The notes: a model not told the origin generated them from the letters alone. A stretch of DNA of 64,000 bases from Ruminococcaceae bacterium OttesenSCG-928-A16 (GCA_030267215.1 JAJDJP010000004.1:43591-107590); one strand, 5' to 3'; positions 38,433 to 48,208 are shown, counted from the first letter of the stretch. Numbers and translations are program-made.

Positions 38433-39746
38433 ATGGGTAGCTATATACCAAGCACCCCGGCCAGCAGGCAACAAATGCTAAATGCCATTGGCATGCAACA
38501 TGCCGAAGAGCTGTTTGCCGATATACCAAACGAAATGCTGGCGGGAGAACTGGCAATTCCGCCTGGCAAAAGCGAGCTGGAAGTGCGCCGCATTTTACAG
38601 GGGATGGAAGCGCAAAACACCGTGTTTCCCACCATCTTTCGTGGGGCGGGGGCTTACCGGCACTATATTCCGTCTATTGTAAAGCAGGTGGCCAGCAAAG
38701 AAACCTTTGTTACTGCCTACACCCCCTACCAAGCCGAGGTGAGCCAGGGCACCCTGCAAATGATTTTCGAATATCAAACCGAAATTTGCGAGTTGACCGG
38801 CATGGATGTGGCCAATGCCTCGGTGTACGACGGGGCCAGTGCCGCTGCCGAAGCCACCATTATGTGCCGCGAGCGTGCCCGCCAAACCGTGCTGGTGGCG
38901 GCCACCGCCCACTCCGATACCATAGACACCATACAAACTTACAGCGATAGCGCTGGCGCCCCGGTGGTGCCCATTGCGGCCGAAAACGGCGTGATAAACA
39001 TGCAAGCACTAAAAGAGGCCCTTGGCCCCGAAGTTGCCTGCCTGTACCTGCAAAGCCCCAACTACTTTGGCCAGTTAGAAGACGCCAAAGCGGCGGCCGA
39101 ACTGTGCCATGCTGCCGGCGTAAAACTAATTTATGGCTGCAACCCCATAGCCCTTGGTTTGCTGCAAACCCCAGCCGAAGCCGGGGCCGACATTGCAGTG
39201 GGCGAGGGGCAGCCTTTGGGTATGCCGCTTAGCTTTGGCGGGCCTTACCTTGGCTTTATGGCCAGCACCAAAGCCATGATGCGCCGCCTGCCCGGCCGCA
39301 TTGCGGGCGAAACCACCGATGCGGACGGTAAACGCTGCTATGTGCTTACCCTGCAAGCGCGCGAGCAGCATATTCGCCGCGAAAAAGCCCTTAGCAGTGT
39401 TTGCACCAACCAGGCGCTGTGCGCCCTAACCGCCACAGTGTATTTGGCTGCTCTTGGCCCGGCAGGGTTACAACAGGTGGCCAGCCAATGCTATTCCAAA
39501 GCCCACTATATGGCGGCAGAGCTTGAAAAAGCAGGGTTTGCCCGCCGGTATAAGGGCGAGTTTTTTCATGAATTTGTTACCGAGTGCCCGGTAGAGCCAC
39601 AAAAACTGCTTACTGCTTTGGAAGCTAAAGGCATTTTGGGTGGCCTTGCGGTAGAGGGTGGCATTTTGTGGTGCTGCACCGAGCTAAACACCAAAGAAGA
39701 AATAGACACTGTGGTGCAAATTTGCAAAAGGGAGGCGCAAGCATGA
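38433..39746 (+). CDS. gcvPA: Glycine dehydrogenase (decarboxylating) subunit 1
   Basis: 437 residues, N-terminal half of the split P protein common in Bacillota and archaea. IPSTPASRQQMLNAIG, FRGAGAYRHYIPSIVKQV, ASVYDGASAAAEATIMC and the C-terminal GGLAVEGGILWCCTE. Forms an alpha2beta2 enzyme with GcvPB. ATG 38433 follows AGGAGG; overlaps gcvPB by 4 bp. Confidence 0.96.
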   Translation: MGSYIPSTPASRQQMLNAIGMQHAEELFADIPNEMLAGELAIPPGKSELEVRRILQGMEAQNTVFPTIFRGAGAYRHYIPSIVKQVASKETFVTAYTPYQAEVSQGTLQMIFEYQTEICELTGMDVANASVYDGASAAAEATIMCRERARQTVLVAATAHSDTIDTIQTYSDSAGAPVVPIAAENGVINMQALKEALGPEVACLYLQSPNYFGQLEDAKAAAELCHAAGVKLIYGCNPIALGLLQTPAEAGADIAVGEGQPLGMPLSFGGPYLGFMASTKAMMRRLPGRIAGETTDADGKRCYVLTLQAREQHIRREKALSSVCTNQALCALTATVYLAALGPAGLQQVASQCYSKAHYMAAELEKAGFARRYKGEFFHEFVTECPVEPQKLLTALEAKGILGGLAVEGGILWCCTELNTKEEIDTVVQICKREAQA

Positions 39747-41185
39747 AACTGATTTTTGAGCGAAGCCGCCCCGGCCATGGCTGCGATATGCTGCCTGCAA
39801 ACGATGTACCCACCCTACAACCCGCTGCCGAATATACCCGCCAAACAGCGCCCAATTTGCCCGAAATTACCGAAGGCGAAATTTCTCGCCATTATTCGGA
39901 ATTAGAGCGCAATAGCCGTGGTGTAAACAACGGGTTTTACCCGCTGGGCAGCTGTACCATGAAGTACAACCCCAAAATTAACGATGAAATGGCAGCGCTG
40001 CCCGGCTTTGCCGAACTGCACCCGCTGCAGCCCCCCCACACAGTGCAGGGGGCTTTGCAGGTAATGCAAATGGCTGAAGAATTGCTGGATGAAATTACTG
40101 GTATGGATTGCATGACGTTTCAGCCGGCGGCAGGTGCCCACGGCGAATACACCGGCATTGCCATGATAAAGGCCTACCACAAAAAACGCGGCGAGGGCAA
40201 AACCCGAACCAAAATGCTGGTGCCAGACGCTGCCCATGGCACCAACCCAGCCAGCGCCGCCATGAATGGCTATACCGTGGTTACCATACCCAGTGCCCCC
40301 GATGGCGGCGTGGATGTAGAAGCGCTGCGGGCGGCTGCCGGGGCCGACACAGCGGGCCTTATGCTAACCAACCCCAATACGCTGGGTTTGTTCGAAAAAA
40401 ACATCTGCGAAATTACCCAAATTGTGCACGATGCAGGTGGGTTGAATTATTACGATGGTGCCAACCTAAACGCTATTATGGGCATTGTGCGCCCCGGCGA
40501 TATGGGCTTCGATGTAATCCACCTAAATTTGCACAAAACCTTTAGCACCCCGCACGGCGGCGGTGGCCCCGGCAGCGGTGCGGTTGGCTGCAAAACAATT
40601 TTGGCGCCGTTTTTGCCCCGCCCGGTAGTAGCCCAAGAGGGGGGCACTCTTGTTTTAAGTAACGATATCCCCGACAGCATTGGCAAGGTGCGCAGCTTTT
40701 ATGGCAACTTTTTAATTACGTTGCGGGCACTTTGCTATGTGCTAACTTTGGGCCAGCAGGGCATACCGGCTGCGGCCACTGGGGCGGTGTTAAACGCAAA
40801 CTACCTAATGCGCAAACTGGCAACCCCCGCCGAAATTGCCTACAACCGCACCTGCATGCACGAATTTGTGCTTAGCATGAAAACCCTTAAAAAGGAAACC
40901 GGTGTTTCGGCGCTGGACCTTGCCAAGGGCTTGCTGGATTATGGTATTCACCCGCCTACCATGTATTTCCCGCTGATTGTAGAAGAAGCGCTGATGTTTG
41001 AGCCCACCGAAACCGAGAGCATAGAAACGCTGGCCGAGGCGGCCGAGGCGTTTCGTGCACTGGTGGCGCTTGCCCACCAAAATCCAGAGGCGCTGCACAG
41101 CGCCCCACACAGCACCCCGGTGCGCCGCCCCGACGAAGTGGGCGCTGCCCGTAACCCGGTGCTAAAGTACGATTTTGCCCGATAA
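39743..41185 (+). CDS. gcvPB: Glycine dehydrogenase (decarboxylating) subunit 2
   Basis: 480 residues, the PLP-binding half: Schiff-base Lys in HLNLHKTFSTPHGGGGPGSG (near 275), with EISRHYSELERNSRGVNNGFYPLGSCTMKYNP at the N terminus. It decarboxylates glycine and loads the aminomethyl group onto GcvH. ATG 39743 follows GGGAGG. Confidence 0.96.
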   Translation: MKLIFERSRPGHGCDMLPANDVPTLQPAAEYTRQTAPNLPEITEGEISRHYSELERNSRGVNNGFYPLGSCTMKYNPKINDEMAALPGFAELHPLQPPHTVQGALQVMQMAEELLDEITGMDCMTFQPAAGAHGEYTGIAMIKAYHKKRGEGKTRTKMLVPDAAHGTNPASAAMNGYTVVTIPSAPDGGVDVEALRAAAGADTAGLMLTNPNTLGLFEKNICEITQIVHDAGGLNYYDGANLNAIMGIVRPGDMGFDVIHLNLHKTFSTPHGGGGPGSGAVGCKTILAPFLPRPVVAQEGGTLVLSNDIPDSIGKVRSFYGNFLITLRALCYVLTLGQQGIPAAATGAVLNANYLMRKLATPAEIAYNRTCMHEFVLSMKTLKKETGVSALDLAKGLLDYGIHPPTMYFPLIVEEALMFEPTETESIETLAEAAEAFRALVALAHQNPEALHSAPHSTPVRRPDEVGAARNPVLKYDFAR

Positions 41186-41193
41186 ATTGATGA

Positions 41194-41229
41194 CACAAGG
41201 CCGGGTGGCGTTTGCTGCCCGGCTTTGTG
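41194..41229 (+). terminator. Hairpin after gcvPB
   Basis: CACAAGGCCGGG region pairs with CCCGGCTTTGTG with one mismatch; strong stem, weak T tract. Probably ends the gcv transcript or protects its 3' end. Confidence 0.5.
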
Positions 41230-41299
41230 CTAATTGGTGCTATTGAATTTATAGCCAACCAAGTATAAAACCAGCCCATATCCTTGGCTTTTTTGCCAC

Positions 41300-41410
41300 A
41301 ATGCGCCGTTGTAAAATCTTGCATTCCGCTAGGAGTGCTGCAATTTTACGCCTAGCCTTGCAGCAAAAATCCTCAATGCTAGTGGGCCGCTTTTACACTT
41401 AGCTGGCTAT
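41300..41410. repeat. Palindromic intergenic element before lplA
   Basis: GTAAAA...TTTTAC and several TTGCA/TGCAA and CTAG pairings (about 41309-41398) in a gene-free stretch. It looks like an extragenic palindromic repeat; no function is visible. Confidence 0.3.
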
Positions 41411-41424
41411 ACAAGGAGTTTTAC

Positions 41425-42411
41425 ATGACCCTTACCGTATACCAAACCACCGAAACCAACCCCTGGCGTAACCTTGCGGCAGAAGAACTGTTGCTTACCA
41501 TGGTGCAGCCGGGGCAGGTAATTTTATACCTTTGGCAAAACGATAACACCGTGGTAGTTGGCCGCAACCAAAACGCATGGCGAGAGTGCAATGTAGACCT
41601 GCTGGAGCAGGACGGTGGCAGGCTGGCACGCCGTCTTTCGGGTGGCGGGGCGGTATACCACGATATGGGCAACCAAAACTTTACCTTTATTGCCCGCAAA
41701 GCGAAGTACGACCTTGCGAAACAAACCGAGGTGATTCGGCTGGCGGCCCGCCAATTTGGCATAGAGGCAGTGCGCAGTGGCCGCAACGATATTTTGGCCG
41801 AGGGGCGCAAGTTTTCGGGCAATGCGTTTTACCGCGCCGGAGATTTTTACTACCACCATGGCACTATTTTAATGAACAGTGATATGCAAAAACTGGGCAA
41901 GTACCTAAACCCTTCGCCAGAAAAGCTGGCGGGTAAAGGGGTAACCAGCGTGCAGGCAAGGGTGGTAAACCTGTGCCAGCTTGCGCCCCAAATTACCCCG
42001 CAAGCTATGCAAAGCGCTTTGGTAAAGGCTTTTGGCAGTGTGTACGGCGCACCGGTGCAAACCCTTGCCAGCACGGCTTTGCCTGCCCAAAAGTGGAACA
42101 AATTGACCGAGAAACACGCCTCTGCCCAGTGGCGCATGGGCAAGCCTTTTGCTTATACCGCAAGGGTAGGCGGGCGGCTTAGCGTTGGCGAGGTTGAGAT
42201 ATTGCTGCAAGCCCGGGAGGGGAAGATAGAGGAAGCAAAGGTATTTACCGATGCCATGGACACCGACTGGACCGAAATTGTGGCAGCTGCCTTGCAGGGC
42301 ATTAAGCTGGACGAAAAAGTAATTGAAGCCAGCTTGGCCTGCCTTAGCAAACAAATGGACGGGGATTTTTTGCAGGAGCTTGCAAGGCTTACAAAGCGGC
42401 TATTTGTTTAG
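41425..42411 (+). CDS. lplA: Lipoate-protein ligase A
   Basis: 328 residues: catalytic domain with PWRNLAAEELLL, VVVGRNQNAWRECN, RRLSGGGAVYHDMGNQNFTFI and GRKFSGNAFY, plus a C-terminal accessory domain (about 240-328). It attaches free lipoate, via lipoyl-AMP, to GcvH. The ATG follows AAGGAG. Its place between gcvPB and lpd completes a glycine-cleavage cluster. Confidence 0.95.
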   Translation: MTLTVYQTTETNPWRNLAAEELLLTMVQPGQVILYLWQNDNTVVVGRNQNAWRECNVDLLEQDGGRLARRLSGGGAVYHDMGNQNFTFIARKAKYDLAKQTEVIRLAARQFGIEAVRSGRNDILAEGRKFSGNAFYRAGDFYYHHGTILMNSDMQKLGKYLNPSPEKLAGKGVTSVQARVVNLCQLAPQITPQAMQSALVKAFGSVYGAPVQTLASTALPAQKWNKLTEKHASAQWRMGKPFAYTARVGGRLSVGEVEILLQAREGKIEEAKVFTDAMDTDWTEIVAAALQGIKLDEKVIEASLACLSKQMDGDFLQELARLTKRLFV

Positions 42412-42473
42412 CAGCTAAGCGATGCAGACCACGGGTATAAAAACAGGACATTTTACTTTACTTGGAGGGAAAC

Positions 42474-43880
42474 ATGGAAACATTTGATTTGGTTGTAATA
42501 GGCTCGGGCCCGGGTGGGTATGTGGGCGCTATACGCGCGGCACAGCTTGGGTTTACGGTAGCCATTATAGAAAAAGGCGAAATTGGCGGCACCTGCTTAA
42601 ACCGTGGTTGCATGCCCACCAAAGCGCTGCTGCATAGTGCTGAATTATATAAAGAAGCCAAAGATAATTTTGCCACCATGGGGGTAGAGTGCGAAGGCCT
42701 TGCCTACAATGCCGCCGCCATGTATGCCCGCAAAAACGAGGTAGTGCAGCAGCTAAACAGTGGGGTAGAGCAGCTTTTAAAAGCCAATAAAATAGCCATA
42801 TATAACGGCACCGGCCGGGTGGTGGCTGTGGGCAAGGTAGAGGTTAGCACAGGCGAAGAAACCCGGCTATTGGCCACAAAGCATATTTTGCTTGCCACCG
42901 GCAGCAAACCTGCCATGCCGCCCATACCGGGCAGCAACCTGCCCGGTGTTTTTACCAGCGACGAAATGCTGGCCAATGCCACCATACACCCCCGCCTTGC
43001 CATTATTGGCGCCGGGGTTATTGGGGTAGAATTTGCCAGCCTGTATGCCGCCCTTGGGGCCCAGGTGCACCTAATAGAGGCTGCCCCGCGTGCCCTGCCG
43101 GCCATGGGGCGCGAGGTAGGGCAAAGCGTTGCTATGGCCCTTAAAAAAGATGGCGTGGCCCTGTATACAGGTGCCATGGTGCAGGGTATTAAGCAGCAAA
43201 ACGGCGCACTGCAGTGCAGCTTTACCCAAAAAGAAGAAGAGAAAACCGTGGATGCCGATGCCATTTTGGTGGCAACTGGCCGCAAACCCGTGCTAGAAAA
43301 CGTGGTGGCAGAAGAACTGGCATTGCAAACCCAAAACGGGTTTGTGCAGGTAGATGCGCACTTTTGCACCAATATTGCCGGGGTGTATGCCGTTGGCGAT
43401 ATTGTGGCAGGCATGCAGCTGGCGCACCTTGCCAGTGCACAGGCAGAGGTAGCGGTAGAGCACATGGCGGGCAAAACGCCGTCTAAAAACCTTAGCTTGG
43501 TACCGGCCTGCATTTACGCCCGGCCAGAGGTTGCGGTGGTTGGCTTAACAGAAGAAGCCGCCGCCGAGCAGGGCATTGCAATAACGGCCAATAAATTTAC
43601 CTTAGCGGCCAATGGGCGCACCCTTATTGCGGGTGCGGGGCGCAGCTATATAAAATTAATTGCCCAGCAGCAAACCGGCAAACTGCTAGGGGCCGAGCTT
43701 ATTTGCCCCCGTGCAACCGATTTGATTAACCCCCTTACCCTTGCCATAGCAAACGGGCTAACCACCGCCCAGTTGGGCGAAATTATTTACCCGCACCCCA
43801 CCTTTGGCGAGGCCATTGGTGAGGCCGCCGCAATTTTTGGCGATGGGGCTATCCATGCAGCGCCAAGGCCCAAACGGTAA
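42474..43880 (+). CDS. lpdA: Dihydrolipoyl dehydrogenase (L protein)
   Basis: 468 residues. FAD site IGSGPGGYVGAIRAAQLG, redox disulfide GGTCLNRGCMPTK, NAD site IIGAGVIGVEFASLYAALG, second FAD site VYAVGDIV, and the C-terminal HPTFGEAIGEA with the catalytic His. It reoxidises dihydrolipoyl GcvH with NAD. ATG 42474 follows TTGGAGGG. Confidence 0.96.
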   Translation: METFDLVVIGSGPGGYVGAIRAAQLGFTVAIIEKGEIGGTCLNRGCMPTKALLHSAELYKEAKDNFATMGVECEGLAYNAAAMYARKNEVVQQLNSGVEQLLKANKIAIYNGTGRVVAVGKVEVSTGEETRLLATKHILLATGSKPAMPPIPGSNLPGVFTSDEMLANATIHPRLAIIGAGVIGVEFASLYAALGAQVHLIEAAPRALPAMGREVGQSVAMALKKDGVALYTGAMVQGIKQQNGALQCSFTQKEEEKTVDADAILVATGRKPVLENVVAEELALQTQNGFVQVDAHFCTNIAGVYAVGDIVAGMQLAHLASAQAEVAVEHMAGKTPSKNLSLVPACIYARPEVAVVGLTEEAAAEQGIAITANKFTLAANGRTLIAGAGRSYIKLIAQQQTGKLLGAELICPRATDLINPLTLAIANGLTTAQLGEIIYPHPTFGEAIGEAAAIFGDGAIHAAPRPKR

Positions 43881-43941
43881 TGGCTTTCCTTTGCATTTTG
43901 CCCCATTTTATGAGATAATAAGCCAAAGAATTGAGACGATA

Positions 43942-43985
43942 GCCGGGGTATATCTTGCAAAACCAGTTTACAATACCCCGGGCTT
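43942..43985 (+). other. Hairpin upstream of the TIM-barrel gene
   Basis: GCCGGGGTAT pairs with ATACCCCGGGC around a long AT-rich loop; no T tract. It may be the 3' end of the lpd mRNA. Confidence 0.4.
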
Positions 43986-44009
43986 ACCCCCCGCTGTTAG
44001 GAGGCCCAC

Positions 44010-44795
44010 ATGCGTTGTGGTATTTCCACTGCCTGTTTTTACCCCCAAAATACCCTAGATGCACTGAAACAATTGGCCGATGCAGGTGTGCCGGTTACCG
44101 AAATATTTTTAAACACGTTTCACGAGCTAGAAGACGGGTATGTTGCCAAATTGCTGGATGTTGTGCAGTCTTCGGGCATTCAGGTGGCATCGCTTCACCC
44201 GTTTACCTCGGCTATGGAAGGCTTTTTGTTTGCCACCGAGTACCAAGGCCGGTTTGAAGATGGCCTGAAAATGTACCGCCGCTATTTTGAGGTGGCAAAA
44301 ATTTTAGGGGCCGATAAACTTGTTTTTCACGGAGACCATTTGTATAATGTAGAAAAATTTGCGCTGGAACGATACGCTAAAAACTTTTGCATTTTGGCCG
44401 ATGCCGGGCAGGAATATGGGGTTACCCTTTGCCACGAAAATGTATCGTACTGTAGGCTGGCAAGCCCGCCTGCGGTGCGCCAAATAAAGCCGCTTTTGAA
44501 AAACCATGCCGCCTTTGTGCTGGATACAAAACAGGTGCAGCGGTATGGGGCCTCGGTGCTGGATATGGCAAGAGCGATGGGCAAGGATATTGGCCACGTG
44601 CATATTAGCGATTTTACCAGCCGCGAAAACTGCCTGCCGCCCGGCCGTGGCAATTTTAATTTTGTGCCCCTGATACAGCAGCTTAAAAGCACCGGCTATA
44701 CGGGCGATTTTGTGATAGAGTTGTACCGAGATGGATTTGATACCCTGCAAGATTTATTGGATGCCATGGCTTTTTTAAACACCTTACTGGGCTAA
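44010..44795 (+). CDS. Xylose isomerase-like TIM-barrel / AP endonuclease 2 family protein
   Basis: 261 residues: GISTACFYPQNTLDALKQLADAGVPVTEIFLNT, KLVFHGDH, VTLCHENVSYCR (metal-binding Glu), AFVLDTKQ, IGHVHISDF and FVIELYRDGF, the metal ligands of the sugar phosphate isomerase/epimerase superfamily. Substrate unknown. AGGAGG upstream of ATG 44010. Confidence 0.8.
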   Translation: MRCGISTACFYPQNTLDALKQLADAGVPVTEIFLNTFHELEDGYVAKLLDVVQSSGIQVASLHPFTSAMEGFLFATEYQGRFEDGLKMYRRYFEVAKILGADKLVFHGDHLYNVEKFALERYAKNFCILADAGQEYGVTLCHENVSYCRLASPPAVRQIKPLLKNHAAFVLDTKQVQRYGASVLDMARAMGKDIGHVHISDFTSRENCLPPGRGNFNFVPLIQQLKSTGYTGDFVIELYRDGFDTLQDLLDAMAFLNTLLG

Positions 44796-44848
44796 AAATG
44801 GTTTGCAAAACCAAATAAAATATACAGTACCATAAGAAGGGGATTTTT

Positions 44849-45316
44849 ATGAAGTGTCCATACTGTGGAAATATCGACTCCAAGGTAATTGATTCCCGCC
44901 CGGCAGACGACGGGGCACGCATACGCCGCCGCCGCGAATGCCTGGAATGCGGCAAAAGGTTTACCACTTACGAAATAGTGGAAACCGTGGCCCTTATGGT
45001 AATCAAAAAAGATAAATCTCGAGAAGCGTTTGACCGCGAAAAGCTGCTGCGCGGGTTAATGCGTGCCAGCTACAAGCGCCCGGTATCGTACCAAATGCTA
45101 GAAGATATTGTGAATACAATTGAGCAAAACCTGCTAAGTGGATACGAGCGGGAGGTAAGCTCTATTACCATTGGCGAGCTTGCAATGGTAGAGCTTAAAA
45201 AAATTGATGAGGTGGCTTATGTGCGGTTTGCCTCGGTTTACCGCCAGTTTAGCGATATAAACACCTTTATGGACGAGTTGAAAGACTTGCTGAATAAACA
45301 AACGCTGGGCAGTTAA
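44849..45316 (+). CDS. nrdR: Transcriptional repressor NrdR
   Basis: 155 residues. Zinc ribbon ([40 protein letters not shown]) followed by an ATP-cone (about 48-138) that senses ATP/dATP. It represses ribonucleotide reductase genes. No nrd gene or clear NrdR box is in the window. Confidence 0.95.
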   Translation: MKCPYCGNIDSKVIDSRPADDGARIRRRRECLECGKRFTTYEIVETVALMVIKKDKSREAFDREKLLRGLMRASYKRPVSYQMLEDIVNTIEQNLLSGYEREVSSITIGELAMVELKKIDEVAYVRFASVYRQFSDINTFMDELKDLLNKQTLGS

Positions 45317-45337
45317 CTTTGTTTTTTTACACAGGGG

Positions 45338-45366
45338 TTGACGTTGCCGCCAAAAATGAGTATGAT
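45338..45366 (+). promoter_or_regulatory. Promoter of the ABC-F leader
   Basis: TTGACG (45338-45343), 17 bp, TATGAT (45361-45366). It leaves a leader of about 315 nt before the ABC-F start codon. Confidence 0.7.
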
Positions 45367-45416
45367 ACAAAAGCAGGGTGTTTGTTACCCATCTTGCCAT
45401 AAAATTTTAAATTAGA

Positions 45417-45660
45417 AATGAGGAACCCGAACTTGCGTAAAGATGCCTAAATTGCTTACAGAATACTGGTGCATGCCGTTAAAGGCGTGCTATTTGGTAC
45501 TGTATGCAGGGCAGCTTTGTGTAAGGTGCAAACGGCGGTGTACATTTGTGTGTATGCCTGCGGTTTAGCCACAAGCGGGTTCCTGTTTTTTTGTTTGCCT
45601 GCCATGGTAAACAAACCGCAGGAAACCGGCACCCCGGCGCCCTGCGGTTTGTTTTGTGTT
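45417..45660 (+). promoter_or_regulatory. Candidate tandem attenuator with leader ORFs
   Basis: CCTGCGGTTT occurs twice (45557-45566, 45641-45650) and both can pair with AAACCGCAGG (45613-45622). The second pairing extends to 12 bp and precedes a TTTGTTTT run, a terminator; the first would be its antiterminator. Upstream, AGGAACCCG (45421-45429) pairs over a long range with CGGGTTCCT (45576-45584), which is followed by seven T. Its 5' strand contains an SD 8 nt before the mini-ORF TTG CGT AAA GAT GCC TAA (45433-45450). A second ORF (ATG 45473 to TAG 45568) ends inside the first CCTGCGGTTT copy. This fits ribosome-mediated, antibiotic-inducible control. Confidence 0.65.
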
Positions 45661-45690
45661 GGCGTAAAAGCCAATGTACAGAAAGGGTGA

Positions 45691-47292
45691 ATGAAAATGT
45701 CTGTTATACAAATTAAAAACCTTAGTTTTAGCTACCCCGGGGCGCTGCAACCGGTGTTTAATAATGTTACCTTAAACCTAGATACCAGCTGGCGGCTGGG
45801 CCTTGTTGGCCGCAATGGCCGTGGCAAAACCACTTTTTTGCGCCTTTTATTGGGGCAGCTACAAGGGCGGGGGCAAATTATATCGGCGCAAAAGTTCGAT
45901 TATTTCCCCGCCAAAATAAACGATACCGAGCAGCCAGCCCTCACGGTTTGCCGTGCCATTATTGCCCCCTTCGATGCTTGGGAGCAGCAGATGCAAGCCT
46001 TAACAGCAACGGCTACCCCAAAGGCGATGGAAGAATACGGCGATATAGAACATGCCTATGCCACGGCGGGCGGCTACACCATTAACGAGGCGATAGAAGC
46101 CGAAGCCGGCAAACTTGGGGTAGAGGGGCAGGCGCTGTTGCGGCCGTTTAAAACCCTGTCTGGGGGCGAGCAAGTAAAGCTAATGCTTGCGGCTATCTTT
46201 TTAAAAAAGCACCATTTTTTGCTAATTGATGAACCGACCGATCATCTGGACACCGAAGGCCGAACCATAGTGGCCAAGTGGCTAAGCGGCAAAAGCGGGT
46301 TTATACTGGTAAGCCACGATAGAGACTTTTTAGACCAAGCGGTGGACCATATACTTTCGATAAACCGCAACGATATTGAGCTGCAAAAGGGCAACTACAG
46401 CAGCTGGCACGCCAACCGCACCCTGCAAGATAATTTTGAGCTGGCCGAAAATGAAAAGCTGCAAAAAAATATTAACCGCTTAAAGGTGGCGGCCAAACAA
46501 ACCGAGCGCTGGAGCGATAAGGTGGAAAAAAGCAAATATGGCAGCATGTTAAAGGACGATGCGCCAGCCGGGTTAGACAGGGGCTATATAGGGCACCAGG
46601 CGGCCAAAATGATGAAGCGCAGCAAAAGCATTGAGCGGCGCCAGGCCAAAGAAATTGAAGAGCAGCAAACCCTGCTTAAAAATATAGAGCAAGCCGAGCC
46701 TTTAAAGTTTATGGCGCTAAAGGCACCTAAACCCACGCTGCTTTTGGCCGAAGACCTTACCTTTGGGTATGGTGGCCCGCCCATTTTAAATAACCTTAAC
46801 TTTGCCATTAAAGCAGGGGATAGAATAGCGGTTACCGGGCAAAACGGAAGCGGAAAAACCAGCCTAGTAAAATTGGTGGAAGGGTTATATATGCCAACCG
46901 GTGGCCGCCTGCAAAAGCCAGGGCAGCTTATTATAAGCACCCTGCCGCAAAACACCAGCTTTTTGCAAGGAGACCTACAAGAATTTGTAGCCAGCCAAAA
47001 GATAGATCCAAGCCTGTTTTTGGCGCTTTTGCGCAAGCTTAATTTCGAGCGGGAAACCTTTAACCAGCCCATGCAGCGGTACAGCGCCGGCCAAAAGAAA
47101 AAGGTTTGCCTTGCGGCCAGCCTTGCAAAACCCGCCCACCTGTTTGTGTGGGACGAACCACTGAACTATATTGATATTTTAAGCCGAGAGCAGATTGAAC
47201 AAGCGATTGAAAGCAGCCAGCCAACCATGCTGTTTGTAGAGCACGACGCCGCTTTTGTAAACAATATAGCCACAGGGTATATCCAGTTATAG
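45691..47292 (+). CDS. ABC-F ribosomal protection protein (Lsa/CplR-like)
   Basis: 533 residues, two ABC domains without membrane segments. Walker A GRNGRGKTT and GQNGSGKTS, signatures LSGGEQVK and YSAGQKKK, Walker B LLIDEPTDHLD and LFVWDEPLNYID. The long inter-domain linker has KYGSMLKDDAPAGLDRGYIGHQAAKMMKRSKSIERR, the arm that reaches the peptidyl-transferase site; this wording is close to Lsa/CplR proteins that confer lincosamide, streptogramin A and pleuromutilin tolerance. ATG 45691 or 45697. An attenuator-like leader supports a resistance role. Confidence 0.85.
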   Translation: MKMSVIQIKNLSFSYPGALQPVFNNVTLNLDTSWRLGLVGRNGRGKTTFLRLLLGQLQGRGQIISAQKFDYFPAKINDTEQPALTVCRAIIAPFDAWEQQMQALTATATPKAMEEYGDIEHAYATAGGYTINEAIEAEAGKLGVEGQALLRPFKTLSGGEQVKLMLAAIFLKKHHFLLIDEPTDHLDTEGRTIVAKWLSGKSGFILVSHDRDFLDQAVDHILSINRNDIELQKGNYSSWHANRTLQDNFELAENEKLQKNINRLKVAAKQTERWSDKVEKSKYGSMLKDDAPAGLDRGYIGHQAAKMMKRSKSIERRQAKEIEEQQTLLKNIEQAEPLKFMALKAPKPTLLLAEDLTFGYGGPPILNNLNFAIKAGDRIAVTGQNGSGKTSLVKLVEGLYMPTGGRLQKPGQLIISTLPQNTSFLQGDLQEFVASQKIDPSLFLALLRKLNFERETFNQPMQRYSAGQKKKVCLAASLAKPAHLFVWDEPLNYIDILSREQIEQAIESSQPTMLFVEHDAAFVNNIATGYIQL

Positions 47293-47365
47293 CCCTGCAA
47301 AGCGGGCGCTGCCAAAAGGTGCTTGTGCTGTTTTTATGTTATTTTGTGGGCTGGGGTATAAAATT

Positions 47366-47402
47366 ACCGCCAAATATATTACAATGTATTGGGCGGTAAT
47401 TT
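47366..47402. terminator. Terminator after the ABC-F gene
   Basis: AATTACCGCC pairs with GGCGGTAATT (10 bp), with further AATA/TATT pairs; T-rich on both sides. Confidence 0.75.
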
Positions 47403-47479
47403 GTTATTTGGTTATTTATTGGTTGCTTAATCCATGCCGGGTTTTTGCCCTTTAATTTTATATAAACGAGGTGCTACGC

Positions 47480-48133
47480 ATGAAAAAAGAAAAACTGTTT
47501 ACAGCCGGCAATGTGTTGCTTGCGCTGGTGTGCACCTTGTTTATAATTTCGTTTGCGGTGGTGTTTACGCTTAACTTTAGGCCGCTGTATTATGCCGATA
47601 TCACAGCGCTGGACATCCCAGCTATTTCTGGCCTTGCCCCGGGCGAAATACGTGCCAATTACGATGCGCTGATCTCGTACAACTCTATTTTTTACACAGG
47701 GCCGCTACAGCTGCCCACCCTTGCTATGTCGGTGCCGGGGGGCATCCATTTCGAGGAAGTGAAAAACATTTTTTTGGTGGTGCAAACACTGCTGGGGGTT
47801 AGCTTTGCCGTGGTTTGCATAGGTGTTTTTTTAAAGTTGCGCCGCAAGCAGGTGGCCTTTTTAAAGCTTACGGCTATTGCCGCCGTGGCTATTCCGGCGG
47901 TGCTGGGCGGGCTAATTGCGCTAAATTGGCAAATGTTTTTTGTAGGGTTCCACAAGTTGTTTTTTAACAACGATTATTGGATTTTCGACCCCCGGTTTGA
48001 TCCAGTCATCACCATTTTGCCAGATACCTTTTTTATGCACTGCGCCATACTAATATTGGTGCTGGTGGTAGCAGGTAGCCTGCTTTGCTATGTTGTTTAC
48101 CGGCTTTTAAAACGGCGCTGGCAGCAACAATAG
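47480..48133 (+). CDS. DUF1461/TIGR01906 family membrane protein
   Basis: 217 residues from ATG 47480 (GAGGTG 7 nt upstream). Four hydrophobic segments (about 8-30, 88-110, 120-145 and 185-208) and the family motif HKLFFNNDYWIFDPRFDPVITILPDTFF between the third and fourth. Function unknown. Confidence 0.85.
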   Translation: MKKEKLFTAGNVLLALVCTLFIISFAVVFTLNFRPLYYADITALDIPAISGLAPGEIRANYDALISYNSIFYTGPLQLPTLAMSVPGGIHFEEVKNIFLVVQTLLGVSFAVVCIGVFLKLRRKQVAFLKLTAIAAVAIPAVLGGLIALNWQMFFVGFHKLFFNNDYWIFDPRFDPVITILPDTFFMHCAILILVLVVAGSLLCYVVYRLLKRRWQQQ

Positions 48134-48208
48134 CATGGCAAATTCATATAAAAATTATCCGGTTTTTAAACGGCTTGCTGGGCAGAAGAAAAAACCGTGA
48201 AAAGGGGC

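Noticed and set aside
45469..45690. 74-codon open frame running through the ABC-F leader
   Set aside because: It reads through the attenuator hairpins without an SD or conserved features; shorter leader ORFs are better placed.
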